Of a stretch of DNA of 39,360 nt, positions 1 through 8,421 are shown piece by piece. The position numbers and the translations under genes are program-made. Within the stretch, counting starts at the first letter, position 1. Each line of letters opens with the position of its first letter. The notes beneath the pieces are model-generated. The model ran no database searches. It saw only the letters and a program-made list of their open reading frames with translations, and had not been told where the DNA came from. Location of the stretch: the NCBI GenBank assembly GCA_021157965.1, contig JAGGVO010000049.1, positions 1-39,360 on the forward strand, written 5' to 3'. This DNA comes from Candidatus Neomarinimicrobiota bacterium (GTDB lineage Bacteria; Fidelibacterota; Fidelibacteria; Fidelibacterales; Fidelibacteraceae).

Positions 1-86
1 GGAGGGAAGAGGATGAAGATGAAAACAGGTGATCCCGACAATCGGATCCCAACAACCCATGAACCCAAACCGGAAAGGAGATAGAG

Positions 87-1118
87 ATGGCCTACATGCG
101 AAAAGTCAAGAACAGATATTATGGATATTATAAAGGGTATGATAACAAGTATCACTCCGTGCCTTTACAAACATCCTCACAATCACTGGCAAAACAGCGT
201 TTGAAAAATGTTGAGCAATTGGAATATGAGATCAAGATTGGAATTACAGAAGATCCCTCAAGTGATAAGTTACTTTACAAGGTACTCACACTTGAAAAGA
301 CCGTCTCCATGTTTTTGACTGATCAGAAAAACAAGATCCGGAAAACAACCTGGCAACGCTACAAAGAATCACTGGACGAACTCATACGAGTCTTTGGTCC
401 TGGGAAAGATATAAGAACTTTCCGAAAAGCAGATAACGCTATCCTTGTTGATCGTTTTATCAGTGATACAAAATTGGATATGAAGTTTGGCAAAGAGGTG
501 TCACGATTTACACCATCAACAGTCAATATCATGCTGGGTGCAATTCGGCGGTTTTTCAACTGGTCCTATGAACAGGAGCTAATTGACAAACTGCCATTCA
601 AGATTAAGCTTCTAAAAATTGATAAATCCCATCCTAAATTCATGACTGATGAGGAAGTGTCAAAACTATTGGAGCACGCTGATGAAAAACCCCATGTCCG
701 GGATGTCTTCCTAATTCATATGAATACCGGAATGCGTCTGGGAGAACTGAAGAATTCTACACTGCTTCCTGATCGAAAACACCTGAAAATCATCAACACC
801 AAGGGACATCAGGATCGAATTATTCCAATTGATCCTGACCTTGTGGAGGTGTATGAACAGGTAAAGGAAAGGAATTTGTCAAAGTATTATATTACGCATG
901 AGTTTAAACGAATAGTTCGCAAGGCCGGGCTTTCAGAAGAGTTCACATTTCATTCTTTACGTCATACTTTTGCAGTGCGTCACTGGCTCCGGCATTCAGA
1001 TATCTATCTGACAAAACAGATACTGGGGCATTCATCGGTGACAGTGACAGAAATGTATACACGGATTCCCATGAGCTATCTGAAAAATGTGATTAATATA
1101 CGTAATAATAGGTCCTGA
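87..1118 (+). CDS. Tyrosine recombinase / phage-type integrase
   Basis: 343 aa. The C-terminal half has the full catalytic set of a tyrosine recombinase: R217 in TGMRLGEL, K239, H289 and R292 in HSLRH, H315 in LGHSS and the nucleophile Y324 in EMYTRI. The N-terminal half (about residues 1-165) is basic and fits an arm-binding plus SAM-like core-binding domain. The family cuts and joins DNA at att sites for integration and excision. The ATG at 87 follows GGAAAGGAG at good spacing. The gene points at a tRNA cluster whose nearest member has its 3' end facing it, the usual arrangement for an integrase at the end of an integrated element. A chromosomal XerC/XerD role is less likely because of the tRNA context and the AT-rich flank. 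No other mobile-element gene is inside the window; any element would extend to the left. Confidence 0.93.
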   Translation: MAYMRKVKNRYYGYYKGYDNKYHSVPLQTSSQSLAKQRLKNVEQLEYEIKIGITEDPSSDKLLYKVLTLEKTVSMFLTDQKNKIRKTTWQRYKESLDELIRVFGPGKDIRTFRKADNAILVDRFISDTKLDMKFGKEVSRFTPSTVNIMLGAIRRFFNWSYEQELIDKLPFKIKLLKIDKSHPKFMTDEEVSKLLEHADEKPHVRDVFLIHMNTGMRLGELKNSTLLPDRKHLKIINTKGHQDRIIPIDPDLVEVYEQVKERNLSKYYITHEFKRIVRKAGLSEEFTFHSLRHTFAVRHWLRHSDIYLTKQILGHSSVTVTEMYTRIPMSYLKNVINIRNNRS

Positions 1119-1159
1119 TCTTTACTCAAAATGGGTGTTTTTAAGGGCATGATTATAGT

Positions 1160-1182
1160 AAAGTTACCGATATGTTACCGAA
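1160..1182 (+). repeat. Direct repeat copy 1 (GTTACCG pair), putative integrase arm site
   Basis: A 23-bp sequence repeated exactly at 1395-1417. Its core is GTTACCGATATGTTACCG, which is itself two GTTACCG heptamers whose starts are 11 bp apart, about one helical turn. That layout suits a protein binding twice on one face of the DNA. Its position between int and the tRNA suggests a binding site for integrase or an excision factor; this is inference. Confidence 0.75.
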
Positions 1183-1394
1183 TTTCAAATTCCATAACAT
1201 ATTAGTAATACTTATAACACACTGATTATTAGCAAATTATAGATGAATTTTGTGCCTTTAAATTCAGGTGTTGATTTTCGTTATAGAATAATAAATATCA
1301 TTGTATTACAGATCACTTTTAGATAGACAAAATATAAAGCACCTGCTCTAAGTGCCTGTATACTAATAAATTACAATCATCAATAGACTCTAAA

Positions 1395-1417
1395 AAAGTT
1401 ACCGATATGTTACCGAA
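1395..1417 (+). repeat. Direct repeat copy 2 (GTTACCG pair), putative integrase arm site
   Basis: Exact second copy of the 23-bp repeat at 1160-1182, in the same orientation and 235 bp downstream. It lies about 120 bp from the tRNA-Arg 3' end. I saw no third copy in the window. Confidence 0.75.
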
Positions 1418-1535
1418 AATCTTAATGGAAAGGGGGTAAAATTGAGCAAAAACAGGCCTTTTTCAAACGTAAATTACTGTCCCTTTAGAGGGCTTATAGT
1501 GTTGTAAGTGCTTGATTATCAGGCGGTTAACTTTG

Positions 1536-1609
1536 TACCCCGAGCAGGATTCGAACCTGCGACCTACGGTTTAGAAGACCGTTGCTCTATCCAGTTGAGC
1601 TATCGGGGC
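1536..1609 (-). tRNA. tRNA-Arg (anticodon TCT)
   Basis: The reverse complement folds as a cloverleaf. Acceptor GCCCCGA pairs with TCGGGGT (one G-U pair), the discriminator is A, the D-arm begins GCTC, the anticodon stem is ACGGT/ACCGT with loop CTTCTAA (anticodon TCT), and the T-arm is GCAGG-TTCGAAT-CCTGC. CCA is not encoded. Its 3' end points toward the integrase, so it is the likely integration target. Confidence 0.95.
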
Positions 1610-1638
1610 CTGTGTCGGGACAATCTTCATATAAATTG

Positions 1639-1713
1639 TCGGGGCGAGAAGATTTGAACTTCCGACTTCCTGCTCCCAAAGCAGGCGCGCTAACCGGGCT
1701 GCGCTACGCCCCG
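1639..1713 (-). tRNA. tRNA-Pro (anticodon TGG)
   Basis: The reverse complement folds as a cloverleaf. Acceptor CGGGGCG pairs with CGCCCCG, the discriminator is A, the anticodon stem is CCTGC/GCAGG with loop TTTGGGA (anticodon TGG), and the T-arm is GGAAG-TTCAAAT-CTTCT. CCA is not encoded. It is 29 bp from tRNA-Arg, presumably in one transcript with its neighbours. Confidence 0.95.
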
Positions 1714-1716
1714 AAT

Positions 1717-1748
1717 AACTCATGACTCAGAACTCAAATTCATCACTC
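1717..1748. repeat. Degenerate ACTCA-type low-complexity sequence
   Basis: The segment AACTCATGACTCAGAACT (1717-1734) matches 16 of 18 bases of 20819-20836. ATTCATCACTC (1738-1748) recurs exactly at 20847-20857. The two blocks come in the same order in both intergenic spacers, which points to a shared dispersed repeat family. Confidence 0.5.
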
Positions 1749-1750
1749 AG

Positions 1751-1780
1751 ATTCAGAATTTAGAATTTAGAATTCTGAAT
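1751..1780. repeat. AT-rich perfect inverted repeat between tRNA-Pro and tRNA-His
   Basis: ATTCAGAATT (1751-1760) and AATTCTGAAT (1771-1780) are exact reverse complements around a 10-nt loop. AATTCTGAAT recurs twice near 34836-34857. In the tRNA transcript it would form a weak A/U-rich hairpin. It could affect processing, but more simply it belongs to the dispersed low-complexity family. Confidence 0.6.
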
Positions 1781-1788
1781 TCTCTTTG

Positions 1789-1862
1789 GGTGAATGATGG
1801 GATTTGAACCCACGACCACTTGGGCCACAACCAAGCGCTCTGCCAACTGAGCTACATCCACC
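1789..1862 (-). tRNA. tRNA-His (anticodon GTG)
   Basis: The reverse complement folds as a cloverleaf with acceptor GTGGATG/CATTCAC, anticodon stem CTTGG/CCAAG and loop TTGTGGC (anticodon GTG). It has the extra 5' G(-1) opposite discriminator C73 that is diagnostic of bacterial tRNA-His; the coordinates include that G. CCA is not encoded. It is the first gene of the tRNA-His/Pro/Arg minus-strand cluster. Confidence 0.95.
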
Positions 1863-1983
1863 ATGTTCAAAAAGCTAAGTATTTTACACAATCAGTCCTT
1901 TTAAGTCAATATCAATTCATCTGTCATTTCCGTTTCAAAACCCTTCTGAAGACCTTATTTTTATATACTAACCGGGAGTTATC

Positions 1984-3030
1984 ATGCGACGGATTTCCCC
2001 CCTGGTCTTGTCCACAGTCATTCTGCCAGTCCTGCTGACAATTTTTGCTTGCACGCGGGTTGTTTATGATGAAGAACTTTTTGTTATGCCTGACGGCAGG
2101 TATGACAGCGAATTCCCCCATAAAAACGGATCCGATGAATTGGCGGATATCCTCGAATCTGTCAAAATGATTAATTCCATTGCCTATTACGTAGGATATA
2201 ATTTTTCTGAAATATCCGCTGTCAGAGAGATCAGCGAATCCGCCTTATCCAAAGCCAACCATGTTTTTTATTTTAATGAAACATCGGCCGGTACGGCTAC
2301 CATTATCTATAATTACGGAAATCGCCTGGCTCTGTTGACCTGTGAACATATTGTGACTTTTCCTGATACGATTATTACTTATTATGAAGATTCTGACAGA
2401 ATCAGAACCGTTTCTTTTTTAAAGCGGCAGACAAATTATGTGAATGGCATTCCCGACGGTTCGGATTTGAAAGTGATTATCAGCGATAAAAATCATGATC
2501 TGGCCCTGATAGGGAGGGAAAGGGAGTCTAAAGCTTACCTGCCTGTTTTTTCCTATCCCCTGGGCGAGGCAAAGAAACTTGAATGGGGGTCCTTTGTCTA
2601 TCTTTTGGGCTATCCCAAAGGGAATAAAATGATAACGCGGGGTATTGTCAGCAGCCCAAACCGGAATAAAAAAGATTATTCATTTCTGGTGGATGCCCTC
2701 TTCAATAAAGGATTCAGTGGCGGACTCATTCTGGCTTTGAAAGACGGGATTCCAAATTTTGAACTGGTGGGCATTGCCAAATCCGTCTCGGCGGATTATA
2801 ATTTTGTTCTGACACCTGAAAAAAATTATACCCGGAATGAAATGGAAATGGATTTACCCTATACCGGTGATCTTTTTGTGGAAGAGCGCAGCACTATCAG
2901 CTATGGGATTACCAATACCACGTCAATCGAAAGTATCCGGCACTTTCTCACTGCAAACCGATTAAAGCTGGAAGAATTAGGATACGAATTCTCATACTTC
3001 TTTAAATCCGTCATATCCAATCACCAATAA
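1984..3030 (+). CDS. Trypsin-like serine peptidase lipoprotein (HtrA-like fold, no PDZ)
   Basis: 348 aa. An N-terminal hydrophobic segment ends in a lipobox-like IFAC with C23 as candidate lipidated cysteine, suggesting an envelope-anchored protein. A chymotrypsin-fold peptidase follows: GTATIIYN strand, then H122 in LLTCEHIV, D172 in HDLALIG and S245 in GFSGG. These give a complete His-Asp-Ser triad in the order of clan PA (S1/HtrA-type) proteases. No PDZ domain is visible; the last 70 residues are unrecognised. It may act in envelope protein quality control, which is inferred. ATG 1984 has GGGAG upstream. It is transcribed alone, and its stop codon directly abuts the stop of the convergent rhomboid gene with no space between them. 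Confidence 0.75.
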   Translation: MRRISPLVLSTVILPVLLTIFACTRVVYDEELFVMPDGRYDSEFPHKNGSDELADILESVKMINSIAYYVGYNFSEISAVREISESALSKANHVFYFNETSAGTATIIYNYGNRLALLTCEHIVTFPDTIITYYEDSDRIRTVSFLKRQTNYVNGIPDGSDLKVIISDKNHDLALIGRERESKAYLPVFSYPLGEAKKLEWGSFVYLLGYPKGNKMITRGIVSSPNRNKKDYSFLVDALFNKGFSGGLILALKDGIPNFELVGIAKSVSADYNFVLTPEKNYTRNEMEMDLPYTGDLFVEERSTISYGITNTTSIESIRHFLTANRLKLEELGYEFSYFFKSVISNHQ

Positions 3031-3906
3031 TCAATTTTTTCGATGGTCTTTTTTACTTAAACGGCTGCTGGCCTCAAGGAGTGTCTTTTTTTCCTCAGCC
3101 GTTAACCCTTCATATCCTGTTTTGCTTATTTTATCCAGGATTCGGTCCAGTTCTTTACGGTCATCAGATCGGGTATCAGTTCCCTTTTGGCCAGTTCTGT
3201 TATATTTAAACTGATTGATTTTCTGTCGGATTTTATTCAGCGCTTTATCAATATTCTGGTTTTTCAAATCTTTCCGGTAGGATCTGTACCGCCTGAATGT
3301 GCCCATCCTCCTCAGGTAGATATACCCTATCAGCATACCGGAAAGGTGGGTGAAATGGGCAATGCCATCCTGCCAACCAATGGAAATGGTTGAAAAAAAT
3401 TCAATCAGGCCGAAAATTATTACAAAATACTTCATTCTGATGGGGACGGGCAGGGGAAATATAAAAGCCTCTCTGTCCGGAAAACGGAGTCCGTATGCCA
3501 GTAATATACCATAAATCGCTCCGGATGCCCCAATAACCGGGATCGTCGAGTGAAACTGAAACAGGATGGTGACTAAACCGGCGCCGGTGCCGGTGACGAA
3601 ATAGTATTTTAAAAATTGCTTCCGGCCCCAGTTCATCTCCAGCTCAGTCCCGAACATCCACAAGGCAAGCATGTTCAAGGCCAGGTGTGCCAGATTGCCA
3701 TGAAGGAATATATACGTAACAGGCTGCCACAGATGTAATCGGCCCCAGAAATCAGCAGGGACTATCCCGAAGTTGAAAATGAAAAATTGACGGAAAGAAG
3801 GTGAACTGAGTGCCTGAAAGAAAAAGATGGCAACACTGATGAGGATGATTTTTTTTATGCCGCTCGTCATGTGGCGACCGGGACCAAATTGAACGCGTCT
3901 GTACAT
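3031..3906 (-). CDS. Rhomboid-family intramembrane serine protease
   Basis: 291 aa. It has about six hydrophobic segments in residues 15-200 and the rhomboid signatures: H69/H74 with N78 in HGNLAHLALNM, the catalytic serine S128 in GASGA, and H187 in HLSGMLIG. S128 and H187 form the membrane-embedded dyad. Residues 200-291 are a soluble basic tail ending in a short helical module (DRILDKISKTGYEGLTAEEK) like the C-terminal domain often attached to rhomboids in FCB-group bacteria. The substrate is unknown. The start ATG overlaps the stop of the upstream hydrolase as TAATG, so translation is probably coupled. An internal start at residue 13 (MTSGIKK) would also leave the domain intact. Confidence 0.9.
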   Translation of the reverse strand: MYRRVQFGPGRHMTSGIKKIILISVAIFFFQALSSPSFRQFFIFNFGIVPADFWGRLHLWQPVTYIFLHGNLAHLALNMLALWMFGTELEMNWGRKQFLKYYFVTGTGAGLVTILFQFHSTIPVIGASGAIYGILLAYGLRFPDREAFIFPLPVPIRMKYFVIIFGLIEFFSTISIGWQDGIAHFTHLSGMLIGYIYLRRMGTFRRYRSYRKDLKNQNIDKALNKIRQKINQFKYNRTGQKGTDTRSDDRKELDRILDKISKTGYEGLTAEEKKTLLEASSRLSKKDHRKN

Positions 3907-4670
3907 TATATTCCCTGTTTCTCCTGGTTTAGGTTTTGATGTATGAAATGAATGCTTTTTTCAATGATTTTATCCTGATCGGGGCCCGCTACAACCCGAT
4001 GATGACTTTTTTCCAACAGGTGTGTTTCCACGTAATGACTTCCGATATTGTTTTTGAGATAATCCAGATTTTCCGGGGGTGTCAGGGTATCTTTTTGACC
4101 GTGACAGGCCAAGACGGGCGCATGAATGTTTTGAAGTCGTCGCCTGACCCGATGACTCAGACGAAGTACTTCGCAAAATCCCAATGCAGGCCACATTTCG
4201 TAACCCTGAAGACGTTGAGGATCTTCTTTATCAAATATCTCATCCAGCGGAATGAGCGGACGTGTATCCTCTGCAATCATCTGTCGCAAATGTTGCGAAC
4301 GGGTAAATTTCAAGGCGGTGGAAAGAAGAATTATTCCCGAAAGAGTCCGCCCGGATGCCAGCTCAAGAGCCAGGAGTGACCCCAGTGAGTATCCCATGAC
4401 AAATACATGGGTATGTTGCTTTTTGAGGTGTATAAATGTTTTATCTACCGTGTTAATCCATTGCTCCATGGTGGCGGAATTAATTTCTTCAACCGTCCCG
4501 CCGTGTCCCGGAAGGAGGGGAGCTTCAATGGCAATGTCCTCTTTATGAATATGCCGGGCAATCCGCTTCAGAACAATGGGATTTCCCGTAAAACCGTGAA
4601 GAATAAGCAGGGCAGCTTGTTTCCCGGGTAAGGAATAGGTGAGTTCTTCTTTTTTCCAGCTTCGTTGCAT
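3906..4670 (-). CDS. Alpha/beta hydrolase, carboxylesterase / monoacylglycerol-lipase type
   Basis: 254 aa, close to the size of Est30-type carboxylesterases. Oxyanion-loop motif LILHGFTGNP is near residues 22-31, the nucleophile elbow is GYSLG with S95, the acid is D194 in GQKDTLTPP and the histidine is H223 or H224 in KSHHRVV. The family hydrolyses short acyl esters or monoacylglycerols in the cytoplasm, and no signal peptide is seen. The substrate cannot be told from the sequence. It is translationally coupled to the rhomboid gene and starts 40 bp after recO ends. Confidence 0.88.
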   Translation of the reverse strand: MQRSWKKEELTYSLPGKQAALLILHGFTGNPIVLKRIARHIHKEDIAIEAPLLPGHGGTVEEINSATMEQWINTVDKTFIHLKKQHTHVFVMGYSLGSLLALELASGRTLSGIILLSTALKFTRSQHLRQMIAEDTRPLIPLDEIFDKEDPQRLQGYEMWPALGFCEVLRLSHRVRRRLQNIHAPVLACHGQKDTLTPPENLDYLKNNIGSHYVETHLLEKSHHRVVAGPDQDKIIEKSIHFIHQNLNQEKQGI

Positions 4671-4710
4671 GTTCCCCTTTTTCTGTTAGTGCTTAATGTC
4701 CTTGGTAAAG

Positions 4711-5457
4711 TCACAAAAGACTTTCCACGGCTTTTTTTGTATTTAAAAATTCTGTCCTTTCATAGTGCACCGCCAGGAGTTTCCATATCCATCGTGTGAA
4801 AGTAACGGCTCCTTGCCGGTTTATGCGGATGGCACTGCTTTTCTCCGGAGGATTTTCCGCTAAAAAGGTCAGGATTTCCCGAAGTTTTGAATCCAGTGTG
4901 AGTCCGTGTACCTCGGAATGTCCGGCACAGTTTTCGCAATAGAGCCCGCCACTGTCCGGAATGAGTACGGCATTTGTCAGTTTTCCATGGCATCCGGTGC
5001 AATATTCCGGATCAGGCCACACGCCGTGGATTTTTAAGAAATGTACGATAAACCACCAATGAATCTTTTCCCCGGAAATTTCCGGATGATTCATAGCCCT
5101 TAAGCCGATATACAACAACCGCAGGGTGTCGATATCCTCATGAGGTTCAGTTGTTTTATCCACAATCTCCAGAATCATGGAACCGTAAACGATTTTTTCT
5201 GTGTCCTGAGTGATTTCGTGAAAATATTCAATACGGGATACCGATCGGAGAAAGGGGAGATACCGGCTGTAGGCTGTTTCAAAATCCACGACAGAGAAGG
5301 GAGTCAATAAACCGAAAAATGCACTTCCGGGTTTCCGGGCACCCTTGGCGATACAGATTATGCGCCCTGAATCCTTTGCAAAAAGGCGGACTTTCAGACT
5401 GGTTTCTCCGCTTTTTTCGGTTTTGAGGACAATGCCTCTGTCCTTGACGAGTTTCAT
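4711..5457 (-). CDS. recO: DNA repair protein RecO
   Basis: 248 aa, normal for RecO. The N-terminal OB-fold begins RGIVLKTEKSGETSLKVRLF, including the KGARKP basic loop, and is followed by the helical domain. A zinc knuckle is seen as C153-x2-C156 and C174-x2-C177. RecO anneals single strands and, with RecR, loads RecA on SSB-coated DNA in recombinational repair. It lies between a terminator for proS and the hydrolase gene, all on the minus strand. Confidence 0.95.
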   Translation of the reverse strand: MKLVKDRGIVLKTEKSGETSLKVRLFAKDSGRIICIAKGARKPGSAFFGLLTPFSVVDFETAYSRYLPFLRSVSRIEYFHEITQDTEKIVYGSMILEIVDKTTEPHEDIDTLRLLYIGLRAMNHPEISGEKIHWWFIVHFLKIHGVWPDPEYCTGCHGKLTNAVLIPDSGGLYCENCAGHSEVHGLTLDSKLREILTFLAENPPEKSSAIRINRQGAVTFTRWIWKLLAVHYERTEFLNTKKAVESLL

Positions 5458-5483
5458 GACAGAAGTTAGTCGTTTTGCAGGAT

Positions 5484-5515
5484 AAAAAAAACCCCGATGA
5501 AAAAACCAGGGTTTT
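5484..5515 (-). terminator. Rho-independent terminator after proS
   Basis: On the minus strand, AAAACCC (from 5515) pairs with GGGTTTT (to 5488) around a 14-nt loop, followed by a run of T. It lies between the proS stop and the recO start. The stem is 7 bp and A/T-rich at its base, so strength is moderate. Confidence 0.55.
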
Positions 5516-5540
5516 AAGCGTTTTTATTTTTGGGATTGAT

Positions 5541-6971
5541 TTAGTATGATTTCGCGAAAATGACTTGTTCTGTGCTCGGCTTCCCGGTTATAACGCAGGG
5601 ACCGGATTCTCTGGTTTTTTCAAAGAGGATGCAACGGATGGTTGCCTTGGTTTCCTCCTGAATCCGGTTTTCCATTTCGCTGTCTCCGGCCCAGAAGGTC
5701 CGTGCAAACCCACCTTTTTCTATGACCTCTTTCAGTTCATCGTAAGTTGTGACATCCGTCGTGTTTTTTTCGCGGAAAGCTAAACGGCTGTTATAGATGG
5801 ATTGCTGAATATTCTCCAGGGTTTCTCCACAGGAAAGGATAAAAGCATCGATTTTAAGGAAGGTCTTTTCGCCTGTATCCCGGCGGACACGCATCACGCC
5901 GTTTTTGTCGGCATCTTTAGGGCCGATCTCCACCCGGAGTGGGACACCCTTCATTTCCCAGTCGTTGAATTTGAAACCGGGGGAAACAGTCTCCCGGTTG
6001 TCGGTATGATATCGGACACCCTGTTTTTTGAGAGCCTTTTCCAGGGTATTAACCAGTCCCATGACTTTTTCTTTGTCTTCCGGTTTTCTATAGATCGGTA
6101 CGATGACAATTTGATAAGGCGCTATCCGGGGTGGAAGAACCAGTCCCTGATCATCACCATGAGCCATAATGACGGCTCCCACCAGGCGTGTACTTACGCC
6201 CCAGCTTGATGCGTAAACATATTCCATCACATTATCTTCGGATTGAAATTTTACATCAAATGCCTTGGCAAAATTCTGTCCCAGATAATGACTGGTTCCG
6301 GCCTGCAAAGCCCGTTTATCACCCATCATGGCTTCAATGGTATATGTGTTAACAGCTCCGGCAAATTTTTCATTTTCTGTTTTTCGTCCCACGTGGACCG
6401 GCAGGGCAAGGATTTCTTCGCACAATTGACGGTAGACATCGATCATCCGGTGAGCCTCTTCTTCTGCTTCTTCACCTGTGGCATGGGCCGTATGACCTTC
6501 CTGCCAGAGAAATTCTGTGGTTCTCAGGAAAAGCCGTGTGCGCATTTCCCAACGGACTACATTTGCCCACTGGTTGATAAGCAAAGGGAGATCCCGGTAG
6601 CTGTTAATCCATTTCTTATACATGGACCAGATAATGGTTTCCGATGTGGGGCGAATGACCAGAGGTTCTTCCAGTTTCTTTCCACCGCCATGTGTAACCA
6701 CGGCCAGCTCCGGTGCAAAACCTTCTACATGCTCTGCCTCTTTTTTTAAAAAACTCTCAGGAATCAACATGGGAAAATATGCATTTACATGACCTGTCTC
6801 TTTGAATCGCTTATCTAAAAAATCCCGGATTTGTTCCCACAGGGCATATCCATAAGGACGGATGACCATACAACCCTTAACAGGGGAGTAATCGGCTAAT
6901 TCTGCTTTTTGAACGACATCTGTATACCACTTTGCGTAATCTTTTGAACGGGGGGTGACTCCCTTACTCAT
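5541..6971 (-). CDS. proS: Prolyl-tRNA synthetase, archaeal/eukaryotic type
   Basis: 476 aa, the length of the short archaeal/eukaryotic-like ProRS class, which lacks the editing insertion of the longer E. coli type (about 570 aa). Class II core features are visible: motif 2 region [20 protein letters not shown], motif 3 region around [15 protein letters not shown], then the anticodon-binding domain and a C-terminal zinc-type domain ending in the conserved tyrosine (AKSY). It charges tRNA-Pro with proline; a tRNA-Pro gene lies 4 kb away. Its start overlaps the stop of the phoU-like gene by 4 bp (ATGA), so the two are probably co-translated. Confidence 0.96.
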   Translation of the reverse strand: MSKGVTPRSKDYAKWYTDVVQKAELADYSPVKGCMVIRPYGYALWEQIRDFLDKRFKETGHVNAYFPMLIPESFLKKEAEHVEGFAPELAVVTHGGGKKLEEPLVIRPTSETIIWSMYKKWINSYRDLPLLINQWANVVRWEMRTRLFLRTTEFLWQEGHTAHATGEEAEEEAHRMIDVYRQLCEEILALPVHVGRKTENEKFAGAVNTYTIEAMMGDKRALQAGTSHYLGQNFAKAFDVKFQSEDNVMEYVYASSWGVSTRLVGAVIMAHGDDQGLVLPPRIAPYQIVIVPIYRKPEDKEKVMGLVNTLEKALKKQGVRYHTDNRETVSPGFKFNDWEMKGVPLRVEIGPKDADKNGVMRVRRDTGEKTFLKIDAFILSCGETLENIQQSIYNSRLAFREKNTTDVTTYDELKEVIEKGGFARTFWAGDSEMENRIQEETKATIRCILFEKTRESGPCVITGKPSTEQVIFAKSY

Positions 6972-7678
6972 AATATCTTATCCTTGTCCTTATAATTGTA
7001 TCCGATTTTTTTAAAAGGGTTTACCATCAGACTGGCAACATTCCGCTGGTTTGCATCAATCCGTTTCAGGTAACGGAGGTACAGGGCCGCTGAAACCATA
7101 TTCTGTGGCGGTAATTCGGAATAATTGCCCTTTAAAATGTTGATCACTGTTTCATTAATCCGGAATGATACGTCTTCCTTGTACTCGCTCATGATCCGTT
7201 TGCTGATTTCCAGGTTATCATTTTTAACGGCTTCAAGCAGTTCGTCAAAATGACGGAAAACAATGTTTTCAAGTGTCGTAACGGTTTCTTCCAGATTTCC
7301 ATAATTCACGGTGCCGCTGGCAGCCATGGCCAGATCGGCGATATTCTTGCAGTTGTCACCAATCCGTTCAAGGCCGTTGATGACCGTGATTATCCCCAGA
7401 GCCTGGGAAATCTCATATTTGGATATATCCGAAATAATCAGATGGGTTAACACATCCTCCCGGATCTTCTGCTGCATGGCATTGATTTCTTTGTCCACTG
7501 CCAGAAGATTGTTGAATTGTTCATCCTGATATTCAATCCGGAGGAGATGATGGGCATCCCTGAACATGTCCTTATCCGTTTGAATCATATTGATGACAAG
7601 ACTCCATGCGTCTTTCAGCAATCCGGCTTTAAATAACCTTTCACGGAGAATGGACCACAAACTTTCTTTTTTCTCCAT
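6968..7678 (-). CDS. PhoU-domain protein
   Basis: 236 aa, all-helical by composition. A PhoU metal-binding signature is present as [15 protein letters not shown] near residue 105-120, and a weaker second copy appears late as [17 protein letters not shown]. PhoU proteins regulate phosphate uptake through the Pst transporter and the PhoR kinase, but phosphate-pathway neighbours are missing here. The second motif has lost the usual E-R-I-G-D acidic residues, so this may be a divergent family member. It overlaps proS by 4 bp. An AAGGA ribosome site lies 9-10 bases upstream of the ATG. Confidence 0.78.
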   Translation of the reverse strand: MEKKESLWSILRERLFKAGLLKDAWSLVINMIQTDKDMFRDAHHLLRIEYQDEQFNNLLAVDKEINAMQQKIREDVLTHLIISDISKYEISQALGIITVINGLERIGDNCKNIADLAMAASGTVNYGNLEETVTTLENIVFRHFDELLEAVKNDNLEISKRIMSEYKEDVSFRINETVINILKGNYSELPPQNMVSAALYLRYLKRIDANQRNVASLMVNPFKKIGYNYKDKDKIL

Positions 7679-7710
7679 CTGTCAAATCCTTCTGTTTTTT
7701 ATATCCTGCA

Positions 7711-7739
7711 AAAATATATTTTTTATGGGTCAATATCAA
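7711..7739 (-). promoter_or_regulatory. Candidate sigma-70 promoter for the phoU-like/proS operon
   Basis: On the minus strand TTGATA (7739-7734) is followed by a 17-base spacer and TATTTT (7716-7711), about 35 bases before the ATG at 7678. The -35 matches 5 of 6 and the -10 matches 4 of 6 of the sigma-70 consensus. The region is AT-rich, so chance matches are possible. Confidence 0.35.
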
Positions 7740-7751
7740 ATGAATGCGAAT

Positions 7752-7800
7752 AAAAAAAGCTGTCGCACTTCATTTTCTTCAATGAGAGAGGACAGCTTTT
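7752..7800 (-). terminator. Rho-independent terminator after the ArsR-like gene
   Basis: AAAAGCTGTC (7755-7764) and GACAGCTTTT (7791-7800) form a perfect 10-bp stem. On the minus strand it is followed by a run of seven T, placing it just after the ArsR-like stop codon and before the phoU-like promoter. Confidence 0.75.
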
Positions 7801-7821
7801 GAGAGTATAAAAAGTAAGCTG

Positions 7822-8136
7822 CTATTTCTTTGATTTCAGAACGGCGTTTGTGACATACTTGAGATTCTGAACCGTCGGATCATCAGTCAAAGAATAATAG
7901 TGCCAGCGTCCTTCTTTACGGTATTGAACGATCTGACGTTTGAGCATTTTCCGCAGGTAAATTGAAGTGATAGTCTGTTCTTCGTTAATCTTCTTCTGAA
8001 TTTCAGCAACGGAGTGTTCTCCCTTCTGAAGTGTCAGAAGGATTTTCAGCATAATGGGGTGTCCCAAAGTTTTCAGGACAAGAGCCGCTCGTTCAATACT
8101 GTCTCCCGGAGGGATTAATTCTGCTTTTCGTGCCAT
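7822..8136 (-). CDS. ArsR-like winged-helix transcriptional regulator
   Basis: 104 aa, typical size for the ArsR/SmtB fold. Helix region ALVLKTLGHPIMLKILLTLQ is followed by a recognition helix (about residues 45-75) and a beta-wing GRWHYYSLTDDPT. No cysteine is present, so the usual metal-sensing ligands of ArsR are absent and the inducer is unknown. It is divergent from the Hpt-led signalling operon, and the shared 285-bp spacer makes that operon a possible target; this is inference. It has its own terminator. Confidence 0.85.
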   Translation of the reverse strand: MARKAELIPPGDSIERAALVLKTLGHPIMLKILLTLQKGEHSVAEIQKKINEEQTITSIYLRKMLKRQIVQYRKEGRWHYYSLTDDPTVQNLKYVTNAVLKSKK

Positions 8137-8421
8137 ATTTTTTCCTTTCCTTTTATGTTATCGGTTTTGCAAAATATACTTGCTTTAATTCGTACAATTT
8201 TAAATTATTGTTTATTATCTTAAATATCAACAAAAAAAAAAATATGAATATCTACACATTGCAAACTGTTTTTCCATGTACCTTTATAAGGGATATTTTA
8301 AAATATGTTTCAACCTGTTTTCAGAATACAATATACCGGACGATCATAAAATGTAAAATAGTATCCAAACTTGTTTCTCTGACAGATTTAGCCTACATTT
8401 CCAATATATATGGGAAAGAAA
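8137..8421. other. AT-rich divergent intergenic region (ArsR-like gene / signalling operon)
   Basis: 285 bp of strongly AT-rich DNA that must hold the promoters for both divergent units. A weak plus-strand candidate is TTCAAC, 17 bases, TATACC around 8309-8337, but neither box is strong. I see no clear operator palindrome. A 99-aa open frame running through it looks spurious. Confidence 0.4.

Larger units (their letters stand above)
1119..1535. other. AT-rich gap between integrase and tRNA-Arg (putative att arm region)
   Basis: 417 bp with no credible coding frame. It is clearly AT-rich and holds the two 23-bp direct repeats described separately. Its right end abuts the 3' end of the tRNA-Arg gene. 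I infer that this is the attachment-site arm of an integrated element. No terminator hairpin for the integrase gene is evident. Confidence 0.5.

Noticed and set aside
1-84. Open frame from the left edge ending in TAG at 82-84, possible C-terminus of an upstream gene
   Set aside because: Only 27 codons are visible, with no recognisable motif; cannot be told from chance.
1820-2038. 72-codon plus-strand frame
   Set aside because: It runs through the tRNA-His gene and into the start of the peptidase gene in another frame; no ribosome site.
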